DNA from: Croceibacterium soli | GTDB lineage: Bacteria > Pseudomonadota > Alphaproteobacteria > Sphingomonadales > Sphingomonadaceae | Length of the DNA stretch: 64,000 nucleotides | Direction: 5' to 3' | Assembly (NCBI RefSeq): GCF_009828065.1 | Contig: NZ_WTYK01000004.1 | Span: forward strand, 1-64,000 | Shown here: in pieces, positions 44,671 through 52,936 of the stretch | How positions within the stretch are numbered: position 1 is the stretch's first letter | Layout: each line of letters opens with the position of its first letter | Program-made: the position numbers and the translations under genes | Notes under the pieces: generated by a model | What the model was told of the DNA's origin: nothing | Database searches by the model: none | What the model saw: the letters and a program-made list of their open reading frames with translations, nothing else

Positions 44671-45560
44671 CCCAGGAGGGCTCCAGCGAGCGCGATCGGC
44701 GCACGGCCGGCCATTGCGACGCCCTCCTCAAGCGGAGGGCCGCGCCGGCCGACCTCTCCGCCGATTTCGAACGCTTCGGCGAGCGGCTGGCGGGCACCTT
44801 GCGCCCCGCCCTCGCCGCCGCGTGCAGCGATCCGGCCCTGCAGCTCCGCTCCCTCGGCGTCCGCTCCGTGACCCGGGCGGAGCTCGGCGAAGCCTGCGGC
44901 CCGATCGCCGCGAACAGCCTCCATCGCTTCGGCGCCGACGAGCGCCAGCTGCTGCTCTCGCTCGAAGCGCGCGCGCTGCTCGAACAGCTCGACCGCACGT
45001 TCGGCGGCACCGGCATCGTCGAGCACAAGCTGCCCGCCGAACTGCCGACATCCGCCGAACTCCTGGCCCGACGTCTCGAGAAGCAGATCCTCGCAGCCAT
45101 CGCCGCCCAACTGCCCGAAGTGGACTTCCAGCCCGGCGAGCGCGGCTCCGATGCGGCGCGGCTTTGCCCGTTCGAGGCCCAGGCGCAACTTTCGCTGCTG
45201 GAGCTCGAAGTCGGCGACACCCGCCCCTGGCGCATCGGCGTAGCGCTGGAGACCGAAGCCCTCGCCGCGCTGCTCCCCCGCAACACTCCGCGCCGGGCCA
45301 CCCAGCCACGCAAAGCGGAAGCGCACGAAGCGCCGTTCGCCGGCCTGCCGCTGACCGCGAGCGCGACCCTGGTCGACATGGAAGTGCCGCTGCACCGCCT
45401 GGCCGATCTCCAGCCTGGCGACGTGCTGCCGATCATGGTCGCCCGCAACGTTCCGCTGCGCATCGGCGACATCGTCCTGGCCCGCGGCTCCATCGGCGAG
45501 GTCGACGACCAGGTCGCCCTCCAGATCACCCAGACATTCTCCGGAAAGGAAAACCAATGA
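44667..45560 (+). CDS. fliM: Flagellar motor switch protein FliM, divergent and lacking the CheY-binding N-terminus
   Basis: The 297-residue protein starts at ATG 44667, overlapping fliL by 4 bases. The middle domain keeps the FliM/CheC motif LDRTFGGTG and the C-terminus is a SpoA domain (VPLHRLADLQPGDVLPIMVA, VPLRIGDIVLARGSIGEVDD). The LSQDEIDALL-type motif that binds CheY in typical FliM is absent. The N-terminus instead reads MTQEGSSERDRRTAGHCDAL. It still should form the middle C ring. Confidence 0.85.
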   Translation: MTQEGSSERDRRTAGHCDALLKRRAAPADLSADFERFGERLAGTLRPALAAACSDPALQLRSLGVRSVTRAELGEACGPIAANSLHRFGADERQLLLSLEARALLEQLDRTFGGTGIVEHKLPAELPTSAELLARRLEKQILAAIAAQLPEVDFQPGERGSDAARLCPFEAQAQLSLLELEVGDTRPWRIGVALETEALAALLPRNTPRRATQPRKAEAHEAPFAGLPLTASATLVDMEVPLHRLADLQPGDVLPIMVARNVPLRIGDIVLARGSIGEVDDQVALQITQTFSGKENQ

Positions 45561-45880
45561 TCGACTCCGCCAACGGACTTGGCCTGATCCACGACATCGA
45601 CGTCCGCCTGACGGTCGAGCTCGGCCGTGCGCAGATGAGCCTGCGCGACGTGCTCGAGCTGGCGGAGGACAGCGTCGTCATGCTCGAACGCCTGACGGAC
45701 GAACCGCTCGACGTCATGGTCAACGGCAAGCTGATCGCCCGCGGCGAAGTCGTGGCTGAGGGCAACCGCTTCGGGCTGCGCATCCTCGAGCTGGTCGGCA
45801 GCGGCCGCGGCGAAGCTCCGCGCGACCGCCGCGCGCCGCCGATCCAGGTCACCGCCGCCCAGGTCGAAAAGGCCGCCTGA
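45557..45880 (+). CDS. fliN: Flagellar motor switch protein FliN
   Basis: The 107-residue protein has the SpoA signature [20 protein letters not shown] followed by [20 protein letters not shown] and FGLRIL, a standard FliN core. It forms the lower C ring and docks FliH. Start overlaps fliM by 4 bases. The C-terminal 25 residues are basic and low in complexity. Confidence 0.92.
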   Translation: MIDSANGLGLIHDIDVRLTVELGRAQMSLRDVLELAEDSVVMLERLTDEPLDVMVNGKLIARGEVVAEGNRFGLRILELVGSGRGEAPRDRRAPPIQVTAAQVEKAA

Positions 45881-46158
45881 TGTTCTGGTACGTTCTCAAG
45901 CTGCTGGTCCTGCTGCCCCTGATCGGGCTGATGATCTGGGGCAGCCTCAAGCTGGCCCAGCGCATGCAGGGCCGCTTCGGCGCGCCGCAGGGCGGCACCA
46001 AGGCGGTGCGCATCGTGGAATCGACGATGCTCTCCCCCACGATGCGACTGGCCGTGATCGAATTCCACGGGCGCGAAATCCTGGTCTCCACCTCGCGCCA
46101 CGGCATGACTCGCCTGGCCGAGGCCCCCGCCCGCACGACCCTGGAGAACGCCGCGTGA
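45880..46158 (+). CDS. fliO: Flagellar biosynthetic protein FliO
   Basis: The 92-residue protein has one N-terminal membrane helix ([20 protein letters not shown]) and a small basic cytosolic domain ([31 protein letters not shown]). FliO helps assemble the FliPQR gate. The start overlaps the fliN stop by one base. Order fliN-fliO-fliP confirms it. Confidence 0.82.
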   Translation: MFWYVLKLLVLLPLIGLMIWGSLKLAQRMQGRFGAPQGGTKAVRIVESTMLSPTMRLAVIEFHGREILVSTSRHGMTRLAEAPARTTLENAA

Positions 46159-46910
46159 AGCGTCTCGCCGCCCTTTTCGGCGCGCTGGGCGCCGTGGCCG
46201 TTCCGGTTGCCGCCCACGCTCAAGGCGTGGTGCCCGGCGCGCTCGACCGCGCCTTCGGCGAGCTCGGCGGCGCCGGCGGGGAGCCGCTGAGCCTGTCGCT
46301 GCAGCTCCTGCTGATCATGGGGCTGCTGACGATCCTGCCGGCGCTGGTCCTGATGATGACCAGCTTCACCCGCATCATCATCGTGCTGGCGATCTTGCGC
46401 CAGGCGCTCGGCCTGCAGCAGTCCCCGCCGAACCAGGTGCTGATCGGGCTTTCGCTGTTCCTCTCCCTGTTCATCATGGCCCCGACTCTGGAGCGGGTGA
46501 ACGACGCCGCGATCGCCCCCTATTCGGCCGGGCAGATCAACGCGGAAGAAGCGATCTCCATCGCCGGCGACCAGTTCCACGCCTTCATGATCCGCCAGAC
46601 CCGCGAGAACGACCTCGAGATGTTCGCAGAGATCGCCGAGGCGCCGGCGTTCCGCACGCCGCAGGACGTCCCATTCTCGATCCTGCTGCCGGCTTTCGTG
46701 ACCAGCGAACTCAAGACCGCGTTCCAGATCGGCTTCATGCTGTTCCTGCCGTTCCTGGTGATCGACCTCGTCGTTTCCAGCGTGCTGATGAGCCTGGGCA
46801 TGATGATGATGAGCCCGATGCTCGTCTCGCTGCCGTTCAAGCTGCTGCTATTCGTTCTCGTCGACGGCTGGGCCCTGCTGATGGGCTCGCTCGCGGCCAG
46901 CTTCGGATAA
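46155..46910 (+). CDS. fliP: Flagellar export gate protein FliP
   Basis: The 251-residue protein starts at GTG 46155 and has a cleavable signal ([10 protein letters not shown]), as FliP usually has. Conserved blocks are [40 protein letters not shown] and [20 protein letters not shown] with [20 protein letters not shown]. It forms the export pore with FliQ and FliR. Overlaps fliO by 4 bases. Confidence 0.96.
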   Translation: MKRLAALFGALGAVAVPVAAHAQGVVPGALDRAFGELGGAGGEPLSLSLQLLLIMGLLTILPALVLMMTSFTRIIIVLAILRQALGLQQSPPNQVLIGLSLFLSLFIMAPTLERVNDAAIAPYSAGQINAEEAISIAGDQFHAFMIRQTRENDLEMFAEIAEAPAFRTPQDVPFSILLPAFVTSELKTAFQIGFMLFLPFLVIDLVVSSVLMSLGMMMMSPMLVSLPFKLLLFVLVDGWALLMGSLAASFG

Positions 46911-46916
46911 CCGGCC

Positions 46917-47189
46917 ATGGACGATCTTCCCATCCTCCTCTCGCTGGCCGACCGCATGCTGTGGACCACCGCGCTGGTCGCCGCGCCGATCCTGCTCGCC
47001 AGCCTGGCCGTCGGCCTTGTCGTCGGACTGGTGCAGGCGGCGACGTCGGTGAACGAACAGACGCTGACGTTCGTGCCGAAGCTGGCCGCTACGGCGCTTG
47101 TGCTGGTGCTGTTCGGCGCCTCGATGATGACCCTGGTCGGAGACTTCATGCAGGAGATCTTCGCGGAGATCGCCAGGATCGGCCGGTGA
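46917..47189 (+). CDS. fliQ: Flagellar export gate protein FliQ
   Basis: The 90-residue protein has two membrane helices and the family block ILLASLAVGLVVGLVQAATS then VNEQTLTFVPKLAATALVLV. It is the small helical subunit of the export pore. Start is 6 bases after fliP. Confidence 0.95.
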   Translation: MDDLPILLSLADRMLWTTALVAAPILLASLAVGLVVGLVQAATSVNEQTLTFVPKLAATALVLVLFGASMMTLVGDFMQEIFAEIARIGR

Positions 47190-47968
47190 TCGCACTCGAT
47201 TTCGGTCTCGGCGCCATCGAGCAGGAATTCTGGCGCATGGTCTTCCTGATGACCCGGATAGGCGCGGCCCTGGTTGCCGCGCCGTTCTTCGGCGCGGCTT
47301 CCGTGCCGATGACCGTGCGGGTGGCGGTGACCGCCGCGCTGGCGATCTTCGTGGCCGCCTGGTTTCCCGTGGCCGCCCCGCCCGCCCTGCTCTCGGCGGA
47401 CGGTCTGCTCGCCGTGGCCGGCGAAGTCCTGGTCGGGCTGACGCTCGGCTTCGTGCTGCAGATCGCCTTCGCCGCACCCGCCGTCGCCGCCGAGCTGATC
47501 AGCGGCGGCATGGGCATGAGCATGGCCATCTCGGCCGACCCCAGCGGCGGCGGCTCGACGACGGCCTTCGGCCAGTATTTCACGATCGTGCTGACGCTGA
47601 TTTTCCTGGCAATGGGCGCGCATCTTCACTGGATCGGGCTGCTGGTCGAAAGCTACCGCGTGTTCCCGCCCGGCGACACCTGGCTCGGCGCCGCGCGGTT
47701 CGAGATGATCGCCTCCTTCGCCGGGACGATGCTGGAGACGGCGGTGCGGATCGCCCTGCCGGTCACGCTGGTGCTTCTGCTCGTGCAAGTCCTCACCGGC
47801 GTGCTCAGCCGCTCCGCCCCGGCGCTCAACCTGTTCGCGCTCGGCCTGCCGGCCGGCGTCCTGGCGGGGATCGCAGCGCTGATCATCGCCGCCCCGATCC
47901 TCTACGACCAGTTCGCCGACCTGATCGACGTGGCGCTAGGCCAGACCGAAAGCGTCCTGCTGCGATGA
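47186..47968 (+). CDS. fliR: Flagellar export gate protein FliR
   Basis: The 260-residue membrane protein starts at GTG 47186, overlapping fliQ by 4 bases. It shows the FliR pattern FLMTRIGAALVAAPFFGAAS, FVLQIAFAAPAVAAELISGG and MGMSMAISADPSGG, with about six helices. It completes the FliPQR pore next to FlhB. Confidence 0.93.
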   Translation: MIALDFGLGAIEQEFWRMVFLMTRIGAALVAAPFFGAASVPMTVRVAVTAALAIFVAAWFPVAAPPALLSADGLLAVAGEVLVGLTLGFVLQIAFAAPAVAAELISGGMGMSMAISADPSGGGSTTAFGQYFTIVLTLIFLAMGAHLHWIGLLVESYRVFPPGDTWLGAARFEMIASFAGTMLETAVRIALPVTLVLLLVQVLTGVLSRSAPALNLFALGLPAGVLAGIAALIIAAPILYDQFADLIDVALGQTESVLLR

Positions 47969-49089
47969 GCGAGAGCGGCGAAAAGACCTTTGCCCCGACA
48001 GAAAAGCGCAAGCGCGATGCCGCCGGCAAGGGCGACGTGCTGCGCTCGCGCGAGTTCGCCACCGCGGCGGCGGTCCTGTTCGGGGCGGCTTGGCTCACCT
48101 TCGCCGGCCCCTGGCTGCTGAGCGAAATGGGCGCCCTGATGCGCGAAGGGCTGACCTTCGGCCGCTCCGACCTGGTCGACTTCCGCCCCGGACAGATGCT
48201 CACCATCGGGCTCATGGCGGCACTGCCGCCGGTGGTCACGGTTGCCGCGCCCATCGCCCTGCTGGCGCTGCTCACCCAGCTCGGCCCGGGCGACGGACGC
48301 TGGGTCGGCGAGAACCTCTCCTTCAAGGGCTCGCGGATCAACCCGCTCTCCGGCCTCAAGCGGATGTTCGGCCCGACCGGCTGGATCGAAATGGGCAAGG
48401 GCCTGCTCAAGATCGTCCTGCTCGGCGCGATCGCCTACGCCTGGGGCGGCAATTGGCTGGAGACCATCGCCGGCATGGGCAGCGGAAATCTCTCGCAGCA
48501 GCTTTCCGCCGGCTGGGGCGCGCTGACCTCGCTGCTCTTCGCCCTTGCCGGCGGGCTCGTGCTCATCGCCCTGGTCGATCTGCCGATCCAGATGGTCCGC
48601 CGCAACAAGCGGCTGATGATGAGCATGCAGGAAATGCGTGACGAGAACAAGGAAGCCGAAGGCTCGCCCGAAGCCCGCGCGCACCGCCGCCAGCGCCAGC
48701 GGGAAATCGCCGCCGGCGGTGTCGCGGGCGCGATGCGGGAGGCGCAGTTCGTGCTGACCAACCCCAGCCATTTCGCCGTGGCGATGATCTACGATCCGGA
48801 CAAGGCATCGGCCCCGCTGGTCCTGGCCAAGGGCCGCGGCGACAAGGCCCAGGCGATGAAGGAGCTGGCCCGCGAATACGGCGTGCCGATGCTGGAATTC
48901 CCGCAGCTCGCCCGCTCGGTCTACTTCACCACGCGCGAGAACCAGACGATCCGCGAGGAGCTCTATGGCGCGATCGCTGCGGTGCTCGCCTTCGTGTTCT
49001 CGCTCAAGCGCGGGGAGAACCGCCCTGTCCCGGCCATCGAAGTCCCCGTCGAGCTGCGTTTCGACGCCGAGGGGCGGCTGGCCTCTTAA
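47965..49089 (+). CDS. flhB: Flagellar export switch protein FlhB
   Basis: The 374-residue protein has four membrane helices followed by a cytosolic domain with the family block MSMQEMRDENKEAEGSPEAR. The autocleavage motif reads NPSH, in VLTNPSHFAVAMIYDPD, where most FlhB proteins have NPTH. The cleaving Asn-Pro pair is intact. The C-terminal domain (AREYGVPMLEFPQLARSVYF) is normal. It works with FliK in switching export specificity. Overlaps fliR by 4 bases. Confidence 0.95.
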   Translation: MSESGEKTFAPTEKRKRDAAGKGDVLRSREFATAAAVLFGAAWLTFAGPWLLSEMGALMREGLTFGRSDLVDFRPGQMLTIGLMAALPPVVTVAAPIALLALLTQLGPGDGRWVGENLSFKGSRINPLSGLKRMFGPTGWIEMGKGLLKIVLLGAIAYAWGGNWLETIAGMGSGNLSQQLSAGWGALTSLLFALAGGLVLIALVDLPIQMVRRNKRLMMSMQEMRDENKEAEGSPEARAHRRQRQREIAAGGVAGAMREAQFVLTNPSHFAVAMIYDPDKASAPLVLAKGRGDKAQAMKELAREYGVPMLEFPQLARSVYFTTRENQTIREELYGAIAAVLAFVFSLKRGENRPVPAIEVPVELRFDAEGRLAS

Positions 49090-49112
49090 GCGGCCGGCGC
49101 GGGCGTCGTTCT
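49087..49112 (+). promoter_or_regulatory. Possible sigma-28 promoter of fliD
   Basis: TAAG (49087-49090), 14 bases, then GTCGTTCT (49105-49112) resembles the TAAA-N14-GCCGTTCT sites with two mismatches. It starts in the flhB stop codon and ends only 7 bases before the fliD ATG, so a transcript from here would be nearly leaderless. Confidence 0.3.
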
Positions 49113-49119
49113 CCTTTCC

Positions 49120-50541
49120 ATGACGCAAACCTCTTCCATAGCTTTCGCCCTCGGTGGGGGGAGCGGTGTCGACATGGTCGCGCTGGCGAACAACCTCGCC
49201 GATGCGCAGTTCCAGCTTCGCGCCGATCGCCTGGCTGCGCAGGGCGACGTACTCGAACGGCAGATATCGACCGCCTCCTCGCTCAAGAGCTCGCTTTCGC
49301 TCCTGGCCGGCGCGCTGGGGGACCGGGTCCGCACGGGTGACCTCGCAGTCACTCCTACCGTGGCCAACGCTTCGGTGGCGACCGCCTCCAGCCCGGCGGG
49401 GGCGACCGGCTCCGGCACTTACAGCCTGGAAGTCCTGTCGCTCGCGAAGACGCAGACGCTGGCCAGCCCCGCCTTTGCCGCTTCCACCGACGTGGTCGGC
49501 GCGGGATCGCTCACCTTCCGTTTCGGCCAGACCAGCGGCTCGGCGTTCACCGAGGATACCTCCCACGCCGCGGTGACGGTGGACATCGCCAGCGGATCGA
49601 CGCTGGCGGACATCGCCAATGCGATCAACGCCAAGAAGGCCGGCGTCACCGCCTACGTCGCGCAGACCTCGCAAGGCGCGCAACTCGTGCTCAAAGGGCC
49701 CGAAGGCGCGCAGAACGGCTTTATCGTCGAAGCTGCCGAGACGGCGGGCGAGGAAGGCCTGGCCGCGTTGGCCTGGAACCCTTCGGCCGGCGGCGACCCG
49801 GCTCGCCTGCTGGCGGCGTCCGCCGACGCGCAGTTCAAGCTCGATGGCCTGGCGATGTCCAGCGCCAGCAACACCACCGGCGCCATTGCTCCGGGCCTGT
49901 CGCTGAAGCTGACCGGCACCAACGCCGGCGCGCCGACCACGATCGGCTTCTCCAGCCCTGTCGCGAACATCACCACGGCGATGCAGGACCTTGCAGGCGC
50001 TCTCAACGAGATCGCCGGGGAACTGCGCACCGCGACCGACCCGATGGGCGGCGATCTCGCCCGCGATCCAGGCGCCCGCGCCCTGAAGCGGACCTTCTCC
50101 GAGCTCGCGGGTCAGGTCATCATGCCGAACGCGGCCGAAGGCACCCCGCGCACCCTGGCGGACCTGGGCCTGGCGACGGAGCGGGACGGGAGCTTCCGGC
50201 TCGACACCGTCCGGCTGAAGGCCGCGCTGGAGGCCGATCCGGCCGGCGCCGCCGCGATGTTCACGGCGGGGCTCTACGGCGTCTACGCGACGTTCGACAA
50301 AGTTTCCCGCGCGGCCTCCGTCACCGGCGATCCCGGCTCCCTCGGCGGCTCGATCGCGCGCTATCAGAAGCAGTCGATCCAGCTCGACAAGGCCGAAGCC
50401 AAGCTGACCGAGCAGCAGGAACGCCTGCGCGCCACGCTCGTCTCCCGGTTCGCGGCCGCGGACACCCGGATCAGTGCCTCGAAATCGACGCTGTCGTTCC
50501 TGCAGTCGCAGATCGACGCGTGGAATTCGCAGAGGGATTGA
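49120..50541 (+). CDS. fliD: Filament cap protein FliD
   Basis: The 473-residue protein begins TSSIAFALGGGSGVDMVALA, the FliD N-terminal signature, and ends with the coiled-coil helix (LTEQQERLRATLVSRFAAAD, STLSFLQSQIDAWNSQRD). The middle holds the D2/D3 domains with TLADIANAINAKKAGVTAYV. It caps the filament and folds flagellin into place. No clear ribosome site precedes the ATG, but the N-terminus fits the family. Confidence 0.92.
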   Translation: MTQTSSIAFALGGGSGVDMVALANNLADAQFQLRADRLAAQGDVLERQISTASSLKSSLSLLAGALGDRVRTGDLAVTPTVANASVATASSPAGATGSGTYSLEVLSLAKTQTLASPAFAASTDVVGAGSLTFRFGQTSGSAFTEDTSHAAVTVDIASGSTLADIANAINAKKAGVTAYVAQTSQGAQLVLKGPEGAQNGFIVEAAETAGEEGLAALAWNPSAGGDPARLLAASADAQFKLDGLAMSSASNTTGAIAPGLSLKLTGTNAGAPTTIGFSSPVANITTAMQDLAGALNEIAGELRTATDPMGGDLARDPGARALKRTFSELAGQVIMPNAAEGTPRTLADLGLATERDGSFRLDTVRLKAALEADPAGAAAMFTAGLYGVYATFDKVSRAASVTGDPGSLGGSIARYQKQSIQLDKAEAKLTEQQERLRATLVSRFAAADTRISASKSTLSFLQSQIDAWNSQRD

Positions 50542-50542
50542 G

Positions 50543-50917
50543 ATGCTGGCGCTGACCGATCCGAAGGAGGCCTACCGCCGCAGCGTGTTCGACGCGCGCG
50601 TCCAGGGCGGCGACACCGCCGCGCTGGTCCAGCTGTGCCTGGAACACGCCATCACCGGCCTTGGCGGGGCGCTGTTCGCTCACCAGCGCAGCGATGCCGC
50701 CGGCCGCAGCAAGGCGCTGACCCGCGCGCTGACGGCGATCACCGCGCTCGAGATGGGCGTGGACCGCAATGCGCCATTGGCCGGAGCCCTGCTGCAGATG
50801 TACGGCGCCGCCCGCCACGCGGTGCTGGGCAGCGTCGTGAACTTCCAGCCTGAACTGCTCGCTTCCGTGCGGCAGGACCTCGTCGATATCGAAAAGGCGC
50901 TCCACGCCCGCCCGTGA
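50543..50917 (+). CDS. fliS: Flagellin chaperone FliS
   Basis: The 124-residue helical protein starts at ATG 50543, one base after the fliD stop. It has the FliS layout: EAYRRSVFDARVQGGDTAAL near the N-terminus, a long helix with ALTRALTAITALEMGVDRNA and ARQ-like final helix VRQDLVDIEKALHAR. FliS keeps flagellin unfolded for export. No fliT follows. Confidence 0.86.
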   Translation: MLALTDPKEAYRRSVFDARVQGGDTAALVQLCLEHAITGLGGALFAHQRSDAAGRSKALTRALTAITALEMGVDRNAPLAGALLQMYGAARHAVLGSVVNFQPELLASVRQDLVDIEKALHARP

Positions 50918-51033
50918 GGCCGCGACACCGTGGAAATCCGCCCGCCGGCAGGTGCGGTCCCCGCGCAGAAGCACTAAGCACCGGCGGCGCCGTTCTGGCG
51001 CGACGGACTTCCCTTAGGAGAGCCCTTCCGCCG

Positions 51034-51654
51034 ATGCCCGAAGCCACGCATGTGCACGTGATCGATTTCGACTTCCGGCGCCGCGCGCAGATCTCCCGCG
51101 ATCTCCTGGCGCGCGCCCTCCACCCGGAGATTTACGAAGACGTGGGCGAATTCCTCGGGGGTCTGCCCGCCGAAGGCCCGGTCCTGATGATGGAAATCGA
51201 GGATCGCGACGAGCTTGCGAGCCTGCTCGAACAGGCGCGGACCCGCGGCCGCTACTTTCCGGTGGCGCTCTACTCCGACGAGCCCAGGCCCGAACGGATC
51301 GTCAGCGCGCTCCACGCGGGCGCGATCGACTATCTCCGCTGGCCCTTCGACATCGGGCTGCTCGATCTCTCGCTGCAGCGCCTGTCCGAAGTGGGCGAGC
51401 GCCGCCGCGCGGAGGAGCAGCAGAAAGCCGCCGCCCGGGCCCTCACGCGCACGCTGACGGCGCGCGAGAACGAAGTCCTGCTCGCGCTCGTCCAGGGCAA
51501 TTCGAGCAAGGAAATCGCCGCGAACCTCGGCCTGAGCACGCGCACCGTCGAAATCTACCGCAAGCGGGTGGTCAAGAAGCTCGCCGCGCGATCCTCCACC
51601 GACGCGGTGCGGATCGCCATCCAGGCCGGCCTCCTGGAGGCCCGCGCCGCCTGA
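51034..51654 (+). CDS. FixJ/LuxR-family regulator with a non-phosphorylatable receiver
   Basis: The 206-residue protein starts at ATG 51034 after TTAGGAGAG. The N-terminal half looks like a receiver (HVHVIDFDFRRRAQISRDLL), but the expected phosphate-accepting Asp strand reads GPVLMMEIEDR, with Glu in that place. The C-terminal half is a LuxR-type helix-turn-helix (LTARENEVLLALVQGNSSKE, IAANLGLSTRTVEIYRKRVV). A Glu there often mimics the phosphorylated state. It follows the flagellar genes, so a role in motility control is likely but unproven. Confidence 0.82.
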   Translation: MPEATHVHVIDFDFRRRAQISRDLLARALHPEIYEDVGEFLGGLPAEGPVLMMEIEDRDELASLLEQARTRGRYFPVALYSDEPRPERIVSALHAGAIDYLRWPFDIGLLDLSLQRLSEVGERRRAEEQQKAAARALTRTLTARENEVLLALVQGNSSKEIAANLGLSTRTVEIYRKRVVKKLAARSSTDAVRIAIQAGLLEARAA

Positions 51655-51660
51655 GCTCCG

Positions 51661-52767
51661 CTACACGGAGCAGTCGGCGGCGACGACTTTGTTGCGCCCT
51701 TCGTCCTTCGCGCGGAGGAGGGCCAGGTCGGCGGCCCGCAAGGCCTCCTTCGGCGTGGGAAAGGCCAGCGCATCGGCGACCCCCGCGGAGAAGGTGACCT
51801 GACCCACCGGGTTTTCCGTTTCGCGGTTGACCAGCCGCCGCGCGGCCAAGTCCTCCCGCGCGGCGTCGAGCCGGCTCATCGCCTCGCGCACGCTCTGTCC
51901 CCGGAACAGCAGGACGAACTCCTCGCCCCCGTGGCGCGCCACGTGGCAGTTGTTGTCCGAAATGGCGGTGAAAGTCTGCGCGATCAGCTTCAGGATCCGG
52001 TCGCCGGCCGCATGACCATGCCGGTCGTTGATCAGCTTGAAGCGGTCGATGTCGCAGAAGGCGACGCTCAGCTTGTGGCCCTGCTCGCTGGCTTCGGCGT
52101 ACTGCCGGGCCATCTCGGTTTCGAAGGCACGGCGGTTGGGCAGGCCGGTCAGATGGTCCCGCTCCGCTTCGCGCCGGGCGCGGTTGAGCCGGCGGCGGAG
52201 CGCCTTGGCCTCGCGTTCGCTGGCGCGCAGCTCGCCCTCGGCGATGCGCGCGCGTTCGGCCATCTGCTGCGCCAGGACCGCCAGTTCGCGAACTGTCTCG
52301 CCCACTCCGCCGCTGGACAGCCGCGATACCTGCCGGTCGAGCTGGTCGCCGTATTCGCTGGTCGCGCTCCGCGCCGCGCTGGTACTGCGCTCGAACAGGT
52401 TCAGCGAGCGGTCGAGCTCGGTCGAAAGCCGCCGCGAGGCTTCGTCCTCCGCTTCCGTGTCGAGAATGCCGCTGGCCTCCTGCAGCCAGCCTTGCGTCAC
52501 CGGCTCCCCCTCCGCGATCCGCGCGGCGACGCGCCGGGTCAGGCTGGGGGACGCGCCCGAAACGGCGTTGTAGGCGGCCGACAGGTTCTCCGGGCTGACC
52601 GCCAGCTGATGCAGCATCATGAACTCGCTGATCGCCGTCAGCAGCTCGCGGCGCGATTCCCCCGCCAGGCGGGCGAGCCTGGTTTCCGGCGCATCTGCGG
52701 AACTGCCCGCGGTGGGCGGCCTGGGGCCTCTCTTCAGCCAGCGTGTTGCCAGTCCCGACTCCAACAC
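51661..52767 (-). CDS. GGDEF-domain diguanylate cyclase
   Basis: The 368-residue protein probably starts at GTG 52767 after AGGAAGG. An ATG at 52848 would add 27 residues and would lie upstream of the likely promoter. About 190 helical N-terminal residues and a coiled coil precede the cyclase domain (DHLTGLPNRRAFETEMARQY, DIDRFKLINDRHGHAAGDRI, RHGGEEFVLLF). The GGEEF site is intact, so it should make c-di-GMP. The RxxD inhibitory site five residues before GGEEF is missing. No sensor or membrane segment is seen. It faces the LuxR gene across 6 bases. Confidence 0.88.
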   Translation of the reverse strand: MLESGLATRWLKRGPRPPTAGSSADAPETRLARLAGESRRELLTAISEFMMLHQLAVSPENLSAAYNAVSGASPSLTRRVAARIAEGEPVTQGWLQEASGILDTEAEDEASRRLSTELDRSLNLFERSTSAARSATSEYGDQLDRQVSRLSSGGVGETVRELAVLAQQMAERARIAEGELRASEREAKALRRRLNRARREAERDHLTGLPNRRAFETEMARQYAEASEQGHKLSVAFCDIDRFKLINDRHGHAAGDRILKLIAQTFTAISDNNCHVARHGGEEFVLLFRGQSVREAMSRLDAAREDLAARRLVNRETENPVGQVTFSAGVADALAFPTPKEALRAADLALLRAKDEGRNKVVAADCSV

Positions 52768-52797
52768 CGGTCCTTCCTGTCTCAGGTTGTGCTCTTC

Positions 52798-52823
52798 TGA
52801 ACGGCGCGAGCGCGGCAGGTTTA
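52798..52823 (-). promoter_or_regulatory. Candidate sigma-28 promoter of the diguanylate cyclase gene
   Basis: On the minus strand TAAA (52823-52820), 14 bases, then GCCGTTCA (52805-52798). It matches the flgM promoter in seven of eight -10 positions with equal spacing. It lies 31 bases before GTG 52767, supporting that start. Confidence 0.6.
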
Positions 52824-52936
52824 AGGGGCGGGAACGGCCAGCTCGCAAATTCGCCGAACGGCACCGTCTCCGTCGTCATAAGTGAGTCATATCGCCGACG
52901 CACAACGGCGCCCCAAGCAGGGGAAATTGCCAGCGT

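Noticed and set aside
50977-50998. TAAG-N10-GCCGTTCT before the FixJ-like gene as a sigma-28 promoter
   Set aside because: The -10 octamer is exact but the spacing of 10 bases is four to six too short.
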